Source: Salinicola salarius (GTDB taxonomy: Bacteria; Pseudomonadota; Gammaproteobacteria; Pseudomonadales; Halomonadaceae). Taken from it: a DNA stretch of 64,000 nt. The notes beneath the pieces were generated by a model, which searched no databases, was not told the DNA's origin, and worked only from the letters and a program-made list of their open reading frames with translations. The stretch is taken from the NCBI RefSeq assembly GCF_002179555.1, contig NZ_NHOU01000012.1:36456-100455 (forward strand), written 5' to 3'. Shown piece after piece: positions 43,601-51,563 of this stretch (position 1 is the first letter of the stretch; each line of letters opens with the position of its first letter). Made by a program: the position numbers and the translations under genes.

Positions 43601-45462
43601 ACGGTATGCTGCTCTCCGACAAGATTCTGCTGGTGGGCGCGTTCAATCACCGCCATATTTTCGTTGATCCCAATCCCGACGCTGCCAAGTCCTTCGCCGA
43701 GCGCAAGCGCCTGTTCGCACTGCCGCGTTCGAGCTGGTCGGACTATGACGAGAAGACGATCTCCGAAGGGGGTGGCGTCTTCTCCCGCGATGCCAAGTCG
43801 ATCCCCGTTTCCGCGGCGATGAAGAAAGTCTTCGGCATCAAGGCGGACAAGCTCTCGCCCAACGACCTGATCAACGCGATGCTCAAGTCGAAGGTCGACC
43901 TGATCTGGAACGGTGGCATCGGTACCTACGTCAAGGCCTCCAGCGAGAGCCACGCGGATGTCGGCGACAAGGCCAACGATGGCCTTCGCATCGATGGTCG
44001 CGAGCTCAACTGCCGCGTGGTGGGCGAGGGCGGCAACCTGGGTCTCACCCAGCGGGGCCGAATGGAAGCCGCGGAGAAGGGCATCCGGGTCAATACGGAC
44101 TTCATTGACAACGCCGGCGGGGTCAACTGCTCGGATCACGAGGTCAACATCAAGATCTTGCTGGACGGTATCGTTCAGCGCGGCGACATGACCGAGAAGC
44201 AGCGCAATCAGCTGCTGGTCGAGATGACCGAGGAGGTCGGCGAGCTGGTGGTGCGCGACAACTACCGTCAGACCCAGGCGCTGTCGCTCTCCGAGCTGCA
44301 GTCGAAGGAAGGGCTCGGCCCGTACCGCCGGTTCATCAACGAGCTGGAAGCGGCCGGCAGCCTCGATCGCGAGCTCGAGTTCCTGCCCACCGACGAACAG
44401 CTGATCGAGCGCAGCAATGCCGACGGCGGCCTGACGCTGCCGGAGCTGAGCGTGTTGATTTCCTACGCCAAGAGCACGCTCAAGAGCGATCTGATCGCGG
44501 CCGGTCTGCCGGCGGACGGGCAACTGCAGCAGCATGTGACCAAGGCGTTCCCGACGACGCTGGCCGAACGGTATCCGGACGATCTTCATGAGCACCGTCT
44601 CAAGCGGGAGATCGTGGCGACCCAGATCGCCAACGATCTGGTCGACCACATGGGCATCACTTTCGTGCGCCAGTTGCGCGATTCCACCGGCGCCTCGCGA
44701 GTCGAGATCGCCCAGGCGTATGTCATCGCCCGTGACAGCTTCGGTCTCAACCCGCTGTGGGAGCAAATCGAGGCGCTGGACTATCGTGTCGACAGCCAGA
44801 CGCAGTACGCCATGATGCTCGATTTGATGCGGCTGTTGCGTCGTGCGACGCGCTGGTTCCTGCGTCATCGCGGGTCGCTCGGGGTCAAGGAGTGCGTCGA
44901 GCAGTACGCGCCGCAGCTGGCGCAGTTGAAGGAGGATATCGGCAATCGCCTCAGCGGCGACGAGCGCGAGGCCTGGAGTACGCGTCGCGACGCGCTGGTC
45001 AAGGCGAAGGTGCCGGAAGCACTGGCGTCGGTCGTCGCGGCGGCCTCGAGCCTCTACGCCGGGCTGGGCATCATTCAGGCCGCGCGAACCAGCGGCGACA
45101 AGATCCAGCGGGTCGCCGAAACCTACTATGCCATCGGCCAGCGTCTGGAACTGCCACGGATGATGCAGCAGATCAACAGCCTGGAAGTCCGCGACAGCTG
45201 GCAGGCGCAAGCGCGGGAAACGTTCCGCGACGATCTCGACCGCCAGCAGCTGGCATTGACGGTCAAGGTGCTGGGAATGACGGATGCTCCGCGTGAGGTC
45301 GAGCCCAGGGTTGCGCATTGGCAGGAGCAGCACGCGCCGCTGTTCGAACGCTGGAATGCGCTGCTGGCGGAGATCGGAACGGGAACGCAGATCAGCTTCC
45401 CGCTGGTCGCCGTCGCCATCCGCGAACTGGTCGATCTTGCCGAGAGCGAAAGCGAGGGCTAA
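40645..45462 (+). CDS. gdhB: NAD-specific glutamate dehydrogenase, large (180-kDa) type
   Basis: A 1605-residue catabolic enzyme converting glutamate to 2-oxoglutarate and ammonia. The long N-terminal region (to ~700) contains ACT-like regulatory segments; the catalytic domain follows with GGKVARGGLRWSDRNEDFRT, PVGAKGGFICKR and the nucleotide-binding GIGDMAGDVFGNGMLLSDKI. A C-terminal helical region completes the type known from Pseudomonas and Streptomyces. GAGGTG lies four bases before the ATG. Monocistronic. In halophiles it could help handle the glutamate pool; that is inference. Confidence 0.96.
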   Translation: MQHVAIEGKTEFLEQLQEKLSKRLPEDKVKRITAFAEDLYATAPFEEAADRQLDDIYGATLAAWHFMRTFDPDEAKVRVFNPNFETHGWQSPHTVVAVLHQDMPFLVDSVRMELNRRGLTLHAIHNAVLAVERDARHHATRITGTRAQQAPEARESIILIEVDRHTDGETLSDLEQGLRDVLLDVRTAVADFDPMCDKVRDVIEALESQQAGGVTAADRKETVAFLKWLLDEHFTFLGYAESRFAGSGKNVHSERVEGSALGVLKLDQPRYQEPVRFEKDEESALLHFAKSAYHARVHRPTYPDYIAITRYDDKGKAIGEWRFFGLFTSLVYNESPRTVPILRRKVQAVIDAAGVNPKGHNGKLLLQVLEVHPRDDLFQSSTEELSRTAFGILNIRERRRVRLFIREDRAGQFYSCLVFVPRDIFSTDLRLRIQKLLCEELDATFADFNPYLSESILARIQFTLRFNGDKPVNFDSRALEKKVINLARNWREDLHTALIESFGEEAGNRRAQAFRDAFPSSYRDDFSARTAANDIRHLEALDDGAPIGVSLYHLAESAAESVNLKLYHQDTPIPLSDMLPVLENLGLRVISERPYRIASGQQTYWIHDFTFEYHGVGEIDLGDMRSNFIDAFTKIWVGDAENDSYNRLIIGADLDWRQVAVLRAYARYMKQLRIGLSQAYIANTLAAHADITRGLSRLFTLRFSPESGKRDEQCQQCIDELNAMLDQVASLNDDLLLRRYVDLIQATVRTNYFQPREDGSVKEYISFKLEPSKVPGMPKPRPMFEVFVYSPRMEGVHLRGGKVARGGLRWSDRNEDFRTEILGLMKAQQVKNSVIVPVGAKGGFICKRMPENADRDAIQAEGIECYRTLIRGLLDITDNLDGTTVVPPRSVVRHDPDDPYLVVAADKGTATFSDYANAISIEYDFWLRDAFASGGAQGYDHKGMAITARGAWESVKRHFREMGLNTQKDTFSVLGIGDMAGDVFGNGMLLSDKILLVGAFNHRHIFVDPNPDAAKSFAERKRLFALPRSSWSDYDEKTISEGGGVFSRDAKSIPVSAAMKKVFGIKADKLSPNDLINAMLKSKVDLIWNGGIGTYVKASSESHADVGDKANDGLRIDGRELNCRVVGEGGNLGLTQRGRMEAAEKGIRVNTDFIDNAGGVNCSDHEVNIKILLDGIVQRGDMTEKQRNQLLVEMTEEVGELVVRDNYRQTQALSLSELQSKEGLGPYRRFINELEAAGSLDRELEFLPTDEQLIERSNADGGLTLPELSVLISYAKSTLKSDLIAAGLPADGQLQQHVTKAFPTTLAERYPDDLHEHRLKREIVATQIANDLVDHMGITFVRQLRDSTGASRVEIAQAYVIARDSFGLNPLWEQIEALDYRVDSQTQYAMMLDLMRLLRRATRWFLRHRGSLGVKECVEQYAPQLAQLKEDIGNRLSGDEREAWSTRRDALVKAKVPEALASVVAAASSLYAGLGIIQAARTSGDKIQRVAETYYAIGQRLELPRMMQQINSLEVRDSWQAQARETFRDDLDRQQLALTVKVLGMTDAPREVEPRVAHWQEQHAPLFERWNALLAEIGTGTQISFPLVAVAIRELVDLAESESEG

Positions 45463-45476
45463 GGTGGCCTGCAGGC

Positions 45477-45498
45477 CGGGCGGCAGCCATGCCGCCCG
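45477..45498 (+). terminator. Possible weak terminator after gdhB
   Basis: CGGGCGGCA pairs with TGCCGCCCG around loop GCCA; no T-run follows. Confidence 0.35.
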
Positions 45499-45668
45499 TG
45501 CCGGATGGAGGTGACCTGCCGCTCGAAGAACATTCGAGGGTGGCGTCGCATTCCATCAGATCACGATTTAACTAGCGCAAAGATGCTCTCCGGTGGCCTT
45601 TAAGGTGCGTCGGCGGGCGTCTCTGTTATGCTTGGCTCCGATTCGGTCGCAGAATGCAGAGAGGCCCC

Positions 45669-46769
45669 ATGAAGTATCGCGTATTTTCCACCATATTCGT
45701 GGCGTTGAGCCTAGCGGGCGCCAGTACCCAGGCGCTGGCGCAGAGCGAGGCGTTGAAGGATGCCCAGGAAGCTGCCAGCAAGGTCGACCTGACCAAGTTT
45801 TTCAAATCCAGCTCGGATGCACATAGCCGCAGCTTCTTTTTCGGCGGCCTCCATCAGCACCCGTTCACCGTCGACGAAGCGGGTCGTTACCAGTTCACCA
45901 GCTCGACCCTGCCGGGGGAGTCGGAGGACTACAAGATCTCTGCCAAGCTCGTGGACAGCAACGGCAACGTGTTGGCCAGCAGTTCCGGGCTGGGTAGTAC
46001 CGGTGGCCTTGAAATGAGAGAGACGCTGGAGCCCGGCGACTACTCCCTGCAGGTCTCGGGTCAGAAGTTCGGCACCACCAAGACCGGCGGCAACAGCTTC
46101 AGTATCGATGTTGCAAGGCTGGACGCCAGCGGCAACGTGGTCGCCAGCGGAGAAGGCGGCGTCGACGACGGCGGCGGCATCATGTTCGGCGGCCCCGGCG
46201 CCAGTGGCCGAACCACGGCCTTCGTCGACGAGAGCGACCAGGTGGCAACCCTGAGCGCACCGGGCCGCCAGGCTGCCAGCAGCGTTGCCGCTGGCGGCGC
46301 TGCGACTCAGGCTGGCTCGGCAGGGCAGGGTGACGGGGATGCCACGTTCGGCACCACCAACACCGGCGCTGCCGCGACACCAAATGCTGCCACTTCGGCA
46401 GCGGCGGGCCAAGGTAGCGCTAACGAGCCTCAGATGCCGGACGCTTTCGACGAGATCGTTGCCGACATCAAGGTGCTGCAGGAAGGCGAGGTGCTGAGCT
46501 TCGACGTCGCCGAGGCGGGCACGGTGTCGGTCACCAGCTCCACCTTCCCCGGCAACGAAGGCACGTATCGTCTGCAGGCCAAGCTCCTCGACGCCAATGG
46601 CAACACGGTCGCCAGCGACGAAGGTTCACTGGCGATCGGCGACTTCGATATCGAAACCGTGCTGCAGCCCGGTCGCTATCGTGTCTGGGTCAAGGGGCAA
46701 CGGTTCGGTTCCGCCATGAACGCTGCCAACAACTACACGCTGCGGGTTCAGCAACTCGATACCCAGTAA
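45669..46769 (+). CDS. Secreted protein with two PPC-like beta-sandwich repeats
   Basis: A 366-residue exported protein: signal peptide MKYRVFSTIFVALSLAGAST ending QALA-QS. Two similar domains lie at about residues 55-170 and 265-366. They share F-V-EAG-x-(YQF/VSV)TSSTLPG/TFPG, KLVD/LDxNGN, LEPGDYSLQVSGQKFGTT / LQPGRYRVWVKGQRFGSA and a closing xxYxLRV-type strand. This is the pattern of bacterial pre-peptidase (PPC-like) sandwich domains. An Ala/Gly/Thr-rich linker (about 190-260) joins them. AGAGAGG precedes ATG 45669. No catalytic domain is seen; a binding or structural periplasmic role is possible. Confidence 0.75.
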   Translation: MKYRVFSTIFVALSLAGASTQALAQSEALKDAQEAASKVDLTKFFKSSSDAHSRSFFFGGLHQHPFTVDEAGRYQFTSSTLPGESEDYKISAKLVDSNGNVLASSSGLGSTGGLEMRETLEPGDYSLQVSGQKFGTTKTGGNSFSIDVARLDASGNVVASGEGGVDDGGGIMFGGPGASGRTTAFVDESDQVATLSAPGRQAASSVAAGGAATQAGSAGQGDGDATFGTTNTGAAATPNAATSAAAGQGSANEPQMPDAFDEIVADIKVLQEGEVLSFDVAEAGTVSVTSSTFPGNEGTYRLQAKLLDANGNTVASDEGSLAIGDFDIETVLQPGRYRVWVKGQRFGSAMNAANNYTLRVQQLDTQ

Positions 46770-46786
46770 TCGTGTGGCAGGGAATT

Positions 46787-46812
46787 GCCCGGCGCCAAGG
46801 CGCCGGGCTTTT
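46787..46812 (+). terminator. Rho-independent terminator
   Basis: GCCCGGCGCC (46787-46796) pairs with GGCGCCGGGC (46799-46808), followed by TTTTC, 18 bases after the preceding stop. Confidence 0.88.
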
Positions 46813-46860
46813 CGTATCTGGCTTATGTGCATGACCGCTTTTCCCATTCTCTTTCTCGAC

Positions 46861-46944
46861 GCGTCGAACCGCCTCGATGCTTCGAACTGTTTCGGCGCTT
46901 CGAACTGTCCCGGCGCTTCGAACTGTCCCGGCGCTTGAAACCGC
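46861..46944 (+). repeat. 18-base tandem repeats upstream of pyrD
   Basis: Units begin at 46861, 46879, 46897, 46915 and 46933. The core unit is GCTTCGAACTGTCCCGGC: the third and fourth units are identical, the second differs at two positions, and the outer units are degenerate. Confidence 0.85.
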
Positions 46945-47030
46945 CAAAGGTCGGGTTCGTCCCGAGAGGCGAAGTTGGGATATACTCGCCCGCCGCAAGC
47001 GATCCCTTTCGTTACCGACGAGATCTATCC

Positions 47031-48065
47031 ATGTACGCCCTCGTTCGATCCCTGTTGTTCCGGCTGGAACCGGAAGCCGCCCACCGCCTGACGTTGACCG
47101 CGCTGGACGTCGCACACCGTGCCCATCTTTCCGGCATGCTCGGCGATACTTACGTGGCTTCGGCATCCGTGGACCTCATGGGGCTGACCTTTCCCAATCG
47201 GGTAGGACTGGCGGCAGGGCTCGACAAGAACGCCGATCATCTCGATGCCCTGGGGGCGCTCGGCTTCGGTTTCGTCGAGGTCGGTACGGTGACGCCCAAG
47301 CCACAGCAGGGCAACCCCAAGCCGCGTCTGTTCCGGCTGACCGGGCCGCAGGCGATCATCAATCGGATGGGGTTCAACAACGCAGGCGTCGATCATCTGG
47401 TCGCTAACGTGCGCAAAAGCCGCTACAACGGCGTCATCGGCATCAATATCGGCAAGAACCTGACCACGCCGGTCGAGCGAGCGGTGGACGATTACGTGAC
47501 CTGCCTGCGCAAGGCGCACGGTGCCGCCCACTACATTACGGTAAACATTTCCTCGCCCAACACGCCGGGGCTGCGCAATCTCCAGTTTGGCGATCATCTA
47601 GATGGCCTTTTGAGCGCGTTGAAGACCGAGGTGGTCAAGCTGAATGCCGAACACGGCCGTCGCGTGCCCTTGGCGGTCAAGATCGCCCCGGACATGACGC
47701 GTGACGAGATCGCGCTGGTCGCGAACACGCTCCAGGCCAATGAGATCGACGGCGTCATCGCGACCAATACCACGGTGTCTCGGGAGCACGTCGCGGGAAC
47801 GCCCCATGCGCATGAAGCGGGAGGGTTGTCGGGCGCGCCCCTGTTCGCGAGTTCGACCGCCGTAGTGAGGGAATTGAGACAGCTGATGCCGACGATGCCG
47901 ATCATTGGCGCGGGCGGTATCGATAGTGGCGTTCGGGCCAGCGAGAAATGCCAGGCTGGCGCCGATCTGGTACAGCTCTACACTGGCTTCATCTATCGCG
48001 GGCCGGAGCTGATCGGAGAGTGTGTACGTGCGACTCAGCTCGATAGCGGTCAGACACGAGATTAA
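47031..48065 (+). CDS. pyrD: Dihydroorotate dehydrogenase (quinone), class 2
   Basis: PyrD oxidises dihydroorotate to orotate, passing electrons to ubiquinone at the inner membrane. The 344-residue protein has the class 2 N-terminal amphipathic helices (LVRSLLFRLEPEAAHRLTL), GLAAGLDKNADHLDALGALG, and the catalytic serine block TVNISSPNTPGLRNLQ. ATG 47031 is the family start; the frame stays open upstream through the tandem repeats to 46785, which includes a terminator and is not part of the protein. Confidence 0.96.
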   Translation: MYALVRSLLFRLEPEAAHRLTLTALDVAHRAHLSGMLGDTYVASASVDLMGLTFPNRVGLAAGLDKNADHLDALGALGFGFVEVGTVTPKPQQGNPKPRLFRLTGPQAIINRMGFNNAGVDHLVANVRKSRYNGVIGINIGKNLTTPVERAVDDYVTCLRKAHGAAHYITVNISSPNTPGLRNLQFGDHLDGLLSALKTEVVKLNAEHGRRVPLAVKIAPDMTRDEIALVANTLQANEIDGVIATNTTVSREHVAGTPHAHEAGGLSGAPLFASSTAVVRELRQLMPTMPIIGAGGIDSGVRASEKCQAGADLVQLYTGFIYRGPELIGECVRATQLDSGQTRD

Positions 48066-48254
48066 GCTGAGAGCCGGAAGCCAGCGGACGTCGAACGGTA
48101 GATGCGCCAGACAGCGTGTGGCGACGAGGGGAGCGGGTCAGCGCAATGGTCTGTGCGCCAAGTGACACGGTGGGTAGTGACGCGGTTAGAAATGGCCATA
48201 AGAAGTGGCGCAGGTGAGAAATGATGCGGGCGGGCGCCTGGTGGAATGCACGCC

Positions 48255-48283
48255 ATAAAAAGGCCCGCCAGTAGCGAGCCTTG
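48255..48283 (-). terminator. Rho-independent terminator of rmf
   Basis: Read leftward, AAGGCTCGC pairs with GCGGGCCTT (one G-U) around TACTG and runs into TTTTTATG, about 25 bases after the rmf stop. Confidence 0.85.
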
Positions 48284-48305
48284 AGTGTACTGAGGTAAGT
48301 GTCAA

Positions 48306-48515
48306 CTACGTCATTACCGCCGGGTTCTTGTGGATGCCCGAAACGCCTGTCATTCCGGCCCATTGGTCTCCGCGACCTTCACGCCAACCGCTCATCCAGT
48401 TTTCGCGCAGATTCACATCCTGGCTTGGGCACTCGTCGCGTGAGCGACCGACGACCCCCGCTTTGTAGCCGTGGAGAAATGCCCGCTGGTTGCGATCACG
48501 TTTCTGTCGTTTCAT
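48306..48515 (-). CDS. rmf: Ribosome modulation factor RMF
   Basis: RMF dimerises 70S ribosomes into inactive 100S particles in stationary phase. MKRQKRDRNQRAFLHGYKAG, GRSRDECPSQDVNLRENWMS and GWREGRGDQW match the family. At 69 residues it exceeds E. coli RMF (55) by a C-terminal extension (MTGVSGIHKNPAVMT). AGAGG lies nine bases before the ATG at 48515. It sits divergent from rlmL and near pyrD, the same neighbourhood as in E. coli. Confidence 0.95.
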   Translation of the reverse strand: MKRQKRDRNQRAFLHGYKAGVVGRSRDECPSQDVNLRENWMSGWREGRGDQWAGMTGVSGIHKNPAVMT

Positions 48516-48769
48516 CGTGTAGTAGCCTCTTGTCAGAACAAGTGCATCTCCTAGGGAAAACCACAGTCTGTCGAGCGACCTTAGGCCAAGTCCGACCGAC
48601 TGCCCGCGAAAACGTCCGGACAGGCAAAACCGCATGCGTTGTTTCGTAGCTACACCTCCTAGCTTTAGTCGAAATGAGAAACGATGTCGATAGTCGTTTC
48701 GTCATAAAGTCTCTTTTTCACTGCACTCACGGGAATATGACCGCTTCATAACGGTCGGATGACGCCGCC

Positions 48770-50962
48770 ATGAAAGACGATAACTCACTGTTAAGCCTCT
48801 ATATTACTTGTCCGTGGGGCATCGAGTCCCTGCTGGCCGAGGAGATCACCGATCTCGGAGGCGTTATACAAAAAACTACGGTCGCCGGCCTGCATGCGTC
48901 CGCCGACCGTCAAACGGCCTATCGCATTTGCCTCTGGTCTCGCTTGGCCAACCGGGTAATCCTGACCCTCGGCCGGGAAGCCGGCTGCGAGGAGTCGGCG
49001 GCGATCATTGCCGCGGTCAAGGCATTGCCGTGGGCGGATGTGCTGAAGCCCGGCCAGACGCTGGCCGTGGACTTCCATGGCCAATCCGCCGCCATTCGGC
49101 ATACGCGATTCGGGGCACAGGTGGTCAAGGATGGCGTGGTCGATGCGCTGCGCGACGCCGGATGGGAACGGCCAGGCATCGATCCTCGCGAGGCCGATGT
49201 TCGGCTGTATGCCCACCTGCACAAGGGGCAATTGCTGGTCGGGGTCGACCTGGTGGGAGCGAGTCTTCACCAGCGCGGCTATCGTCGCGATACCGGCCAC
49301 GCGCCGCTCAAGGAGAATCTGGCGGCGGCGCTGTTGGTGCGCGCGGGCTGGCCGGCGCGGGCCAAGCGCGGTGAACCGCTGGTTGACCCGATGTGTGGTG
49401 CCGGTACGCTATTGATCGAGGCCGCAATGATGGCGGCGGATATGGCGCCTCAACTGAGCCGTGAGCGGTTTGCGTTCGAGACGCTGGCCGACTTCGACGC
49501 CGAAGCCTGGCGAGAGTTGCGTCGCGAGGCGCAGGCACGAGCCGAGCTCGGTCGGCGCCGGGCCAGGTCGCGTCTGTTCGGTCTGGACCAGAGCCCTCAG
49601 GCGATCTCGGCGGCAAGAAGCAACGCCATGCGTGCGGGTATTCCCGCGCTGATCACGCTATCCGGCGGCTCGGTGAAAGCGCTCGACTGCCCGGCCGAGC
49701 TTCGCGAGCACGGTGCCGAAAGCAGCGGGATGGTCATCACCAACCCGCCTTATGGCGAGCGGCTGGGCGAGCTGCCGGAACTGATCGCGCTCTACAGCGA
49801 TCTCGGCGATCGCATGCGCCGGCAGTTCCCGGGCTGGCAACTGGCGCTATTCACCGGCAACCCGGACCTGGGCCATCGTCTCGGGCTGCGGGCGCACAAG
49901 CAGTACGCGTTCAAGAACGGTCCTCTCGACTGCAAGCTTTTGTTGATCGATATCGCCAGCCGGACAGACTCGGAAGGTGGCAACGAGCCAGCCCGGTCGG
50001 TGCAGAAAGAGACGGCGCTGAGCGAGGGCGCGCGGATGTTTGCCAATCGTCTGCAGAAAAATCGCAAGCGTCTCGGCAAGTGGCTCAAGAAATCCGGGGA
50101 GTCCTGCTACCGGCTCTACGATGCCGACATGCCGGAGTACGCCCTGGCCATTGATGTCTACGGCCATCAGGTTCATGTGCAGGAGTACGCGGCACCGAAA
50201 TCGGTCGATCCGAACAAGGCGCAGCGTCGGCTGATGGACGCGCTGAGCGCGATTCCCGTCGCGCTCGACGTGCGGCCGGAGCAGATCCACTACAAGCAGC
50301 GCGAGCGTCAGAGCGGCAAGGCGCAATACCGCAAGCAGGCCGACAGCGGCGACCGTTTCGTGGTCGAGGAGGGGGGCGCCAGGCTGTGGGTCAATCTCAA
50401 GGACTATCTCGATACCGGGCTGTTTCTGGATCATCGCCCGGTTCGGCGCATGCTGGGTGAAAAGGCGGCCGGCAAACGCTTTCTCAACCTGTTCTGCTAT
50501 ACCGCTACGGCCACGGTGCATGCCGCGTTGGGTGGGGCGAGCGACAGCGTCAGCGTGGATCTATCGAATACCTACCTGGAGTGGGCGCGAGACAATTTCA
50601 CGCTCAACAAGCTCGATCAGAGCCGTCACCGGGTCGTGCGCGACGACTGCTTGCGCTGGCTGGAAACCGCGGGTAGCGAGTTCGATCTGATCTTCATGGA
50701 TCCGCCCACATTCTCGAATTCCAAGCGCATGGAGGGCACGCTGGATATCCAGCGCGACCACGTGCGACTGATCGAGCTGGCAATGGCACGTCTGGCACCG
50801 GCGGGCGAGTTGATCTTCTCCAACAATCAGCAGCGTTTCAGCCTGGATGCCGCGGTGGCGTCGACCTATCAAGTCGAGGAGATCACCGCCCAGACCTACG
50901 ATCCGGACTTCACCCGGCGCGCCAACCTGCACCACTGCTTCCGCATCCGGCACGCGAGCTAG
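48770..50962 (+). CDS. rlmL: Bifunctional 23S rRNA methyltransferase RlmKL
   Basis: A 730-residue fusion. The N-terminal part (THUMP domain, residues ~45-155; then a Rossmann domain with DPMCGAGTLLIEAAMM and the catalytic NPPYGERLGELPEL) makes m2G2445. The C-terminal part (GLFLDHRPVRRMLGEKAAGK, LNLFCYTATATVHAALGGA and FDLIFMDPPTFSNSKRM) makes m7G2069. Length and order match E. coli RlmKL (702). No clear ribosome site is visible before ATG 48770. Confidence 0.96.
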   Translation: MKDDNSLLSLYITCPWGIESLLAEEITDLGGVIQKTTVAGLHASADRQTAYRICLWSRLANRVILTLGREAGCEESAAIIAAVKALPWADVLKPGQTLAVDFHGQSAAIRHTRFGAQVVKDGVVDALRDAGWERPGIDPREADVRLYAHLHKGQLLVGVDLVGASLHQRGYRRDTGHAPLKENLAAALLVRAGWPARAKRGEPLVDPMCGAGTLLIEAAMMAADMAPQLSRERFAFETLADFDAEAWRELRREAQARAELGRRRARSRLFGLDQSPQAISAARSNAMRAGIPALITLSGGSVKALDCPAELREHGAESSGMVITNPPYGERLGELPELIALYSDLGDRMRRQFPGWQLALFTGNPDLGHRLGLRAHKQYAFKNGPLDCKLLLIDIASRTDSEGGNEPARSVQKETALSEGARMFANRLQKNRKRLGKWLKKSGESCYRLYDADMPEYALAIDVYGHQVHVQEYAAPKSVDPNKAQRRLMDALSAIPVALDVRPEQIHYKQRERQSGKAQYRKQADSGDRFVVEEGGARLWVNLKDYLDTGLFLDHRPVRRMLGEKAAGKRFLNLFCYTATATVHAALGGASDSVSVDLSNTYLEWARDNFTLNKLDQSRHRVVRDDCLRWLETAGSEFDLIFMDPPTFSNSKRMEGTLDIQRDHVRLIELAMARLAPAGELIFSNNQQRFSLDAAVASTYQVEEITAQTYDPDFTRRANLHHCFRIRHAS

Positions 50963-51061
50963 CCGGTCGAGGACGGCCGGCTCGTGTCTGACTCAGCGAG
51001 TGCGGCCAGCCTGGGTATTCTTACGTTGCATGATCGAGCGCAGCTGGTTTTCGGGCAGGGC

Positions 51062-51337
51062 CTAGTCCAGCAGCGATAGCTGGGCCATGGCCTGACGCCC
51101 CTCGGGGCTGTCGTCGTCGGCCTCGAGCACCTTGCGGTAGCCGCGGGCCGTCTGGATGTGGGAGAGGTCGTCGATCCACATCATGGCCTGATCGTAGCTG
51201 TCGGCGACGGCATGTTTCAGGCCGCCGTACTGGGTGCCGATCTGGCCCCAGGCGCGGCTGTAGATCCAGTCGCCAAACATGTCCTGGTGCAGATGGACCA
51301 GGACATAGTCATGTTCACTTTCCCAACGGACGATCAC
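51062..51337 (-). CDS. Small stand-alone WGR-domain protein
   Basis: A 91-residue protein consisting almost entirely of one WGR-like domain: YVLVHLHQDMFGDWIYSRAW, then GQIGTQYGG (WGR appears as WGQ), and the usual C-terminal ARGYRKV. The GTG start at 51337 has AGGAG six bases upstream. WGR domains bind nucleic acids in PARPs and in bacterial proteins fused to MolR/polymerase modules; alone it probably acts as a binding module. Function unknown. Divergent from pdxB. Confidence 0.75.
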   Translation of the reverse strand: MIVRWESEHDYVLVHLHQDMFGDWIYSRAWGQIGTQYGGLKHAVADSYDQAMMWIDDLSHIQTARGYRKVLEADDDSPEGRQAMAQLSLLD

Positions 51338-51563
51338 GGAGACTCCTGCTGCTTGGTGCTCATCGCTTGTTCATCGCGAATGGCCGGCCTAATATGGCTG
51401 CGCCGAGCATCGCGGTTTTTCAACTCCGCGGCGAACCCGGCGTCAGGCGACATTGTAAAGCAAGCCCCGCAGAAATCGACGCCGGTTTTGACGTGCCACG
51501 CTCGAAGCCGACGCATCGCCGGGCCCGGCCTGGCGCCGGGATGAACGAGACAAGAGGATAGTC

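Noticed and set aside
40288..45333. A 1681-codon open frame on the minus strand opposite gdhB
   Set aside because: It is the antisense shadow of a long GC-rich gene; the plus-strand glutamate dehydrogenase has full family motifs, and the minus frame has none.
46785..47030. In-frame N-terminal extension of PyrD
   Set aside because: It would begin inside a terminator and consist of tandem-repeat sequence; PyrD homologues start at the ATG at 47031.
48678..48700. Inverted repeat GAAACGA-N9-TCGTTTC upstream of rlmL/rmf
   Set aside because: Only 7-base arms in a divergent promoter region; could be chance, and no known operator matches.
51334..51516. 60-codon minus-strand frame upstream of the WGR gene
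   Set aside because: Low-complexity, no ribosome site or family resemblance; its end overlapping the WGR start is explained by the GTGA context alone.
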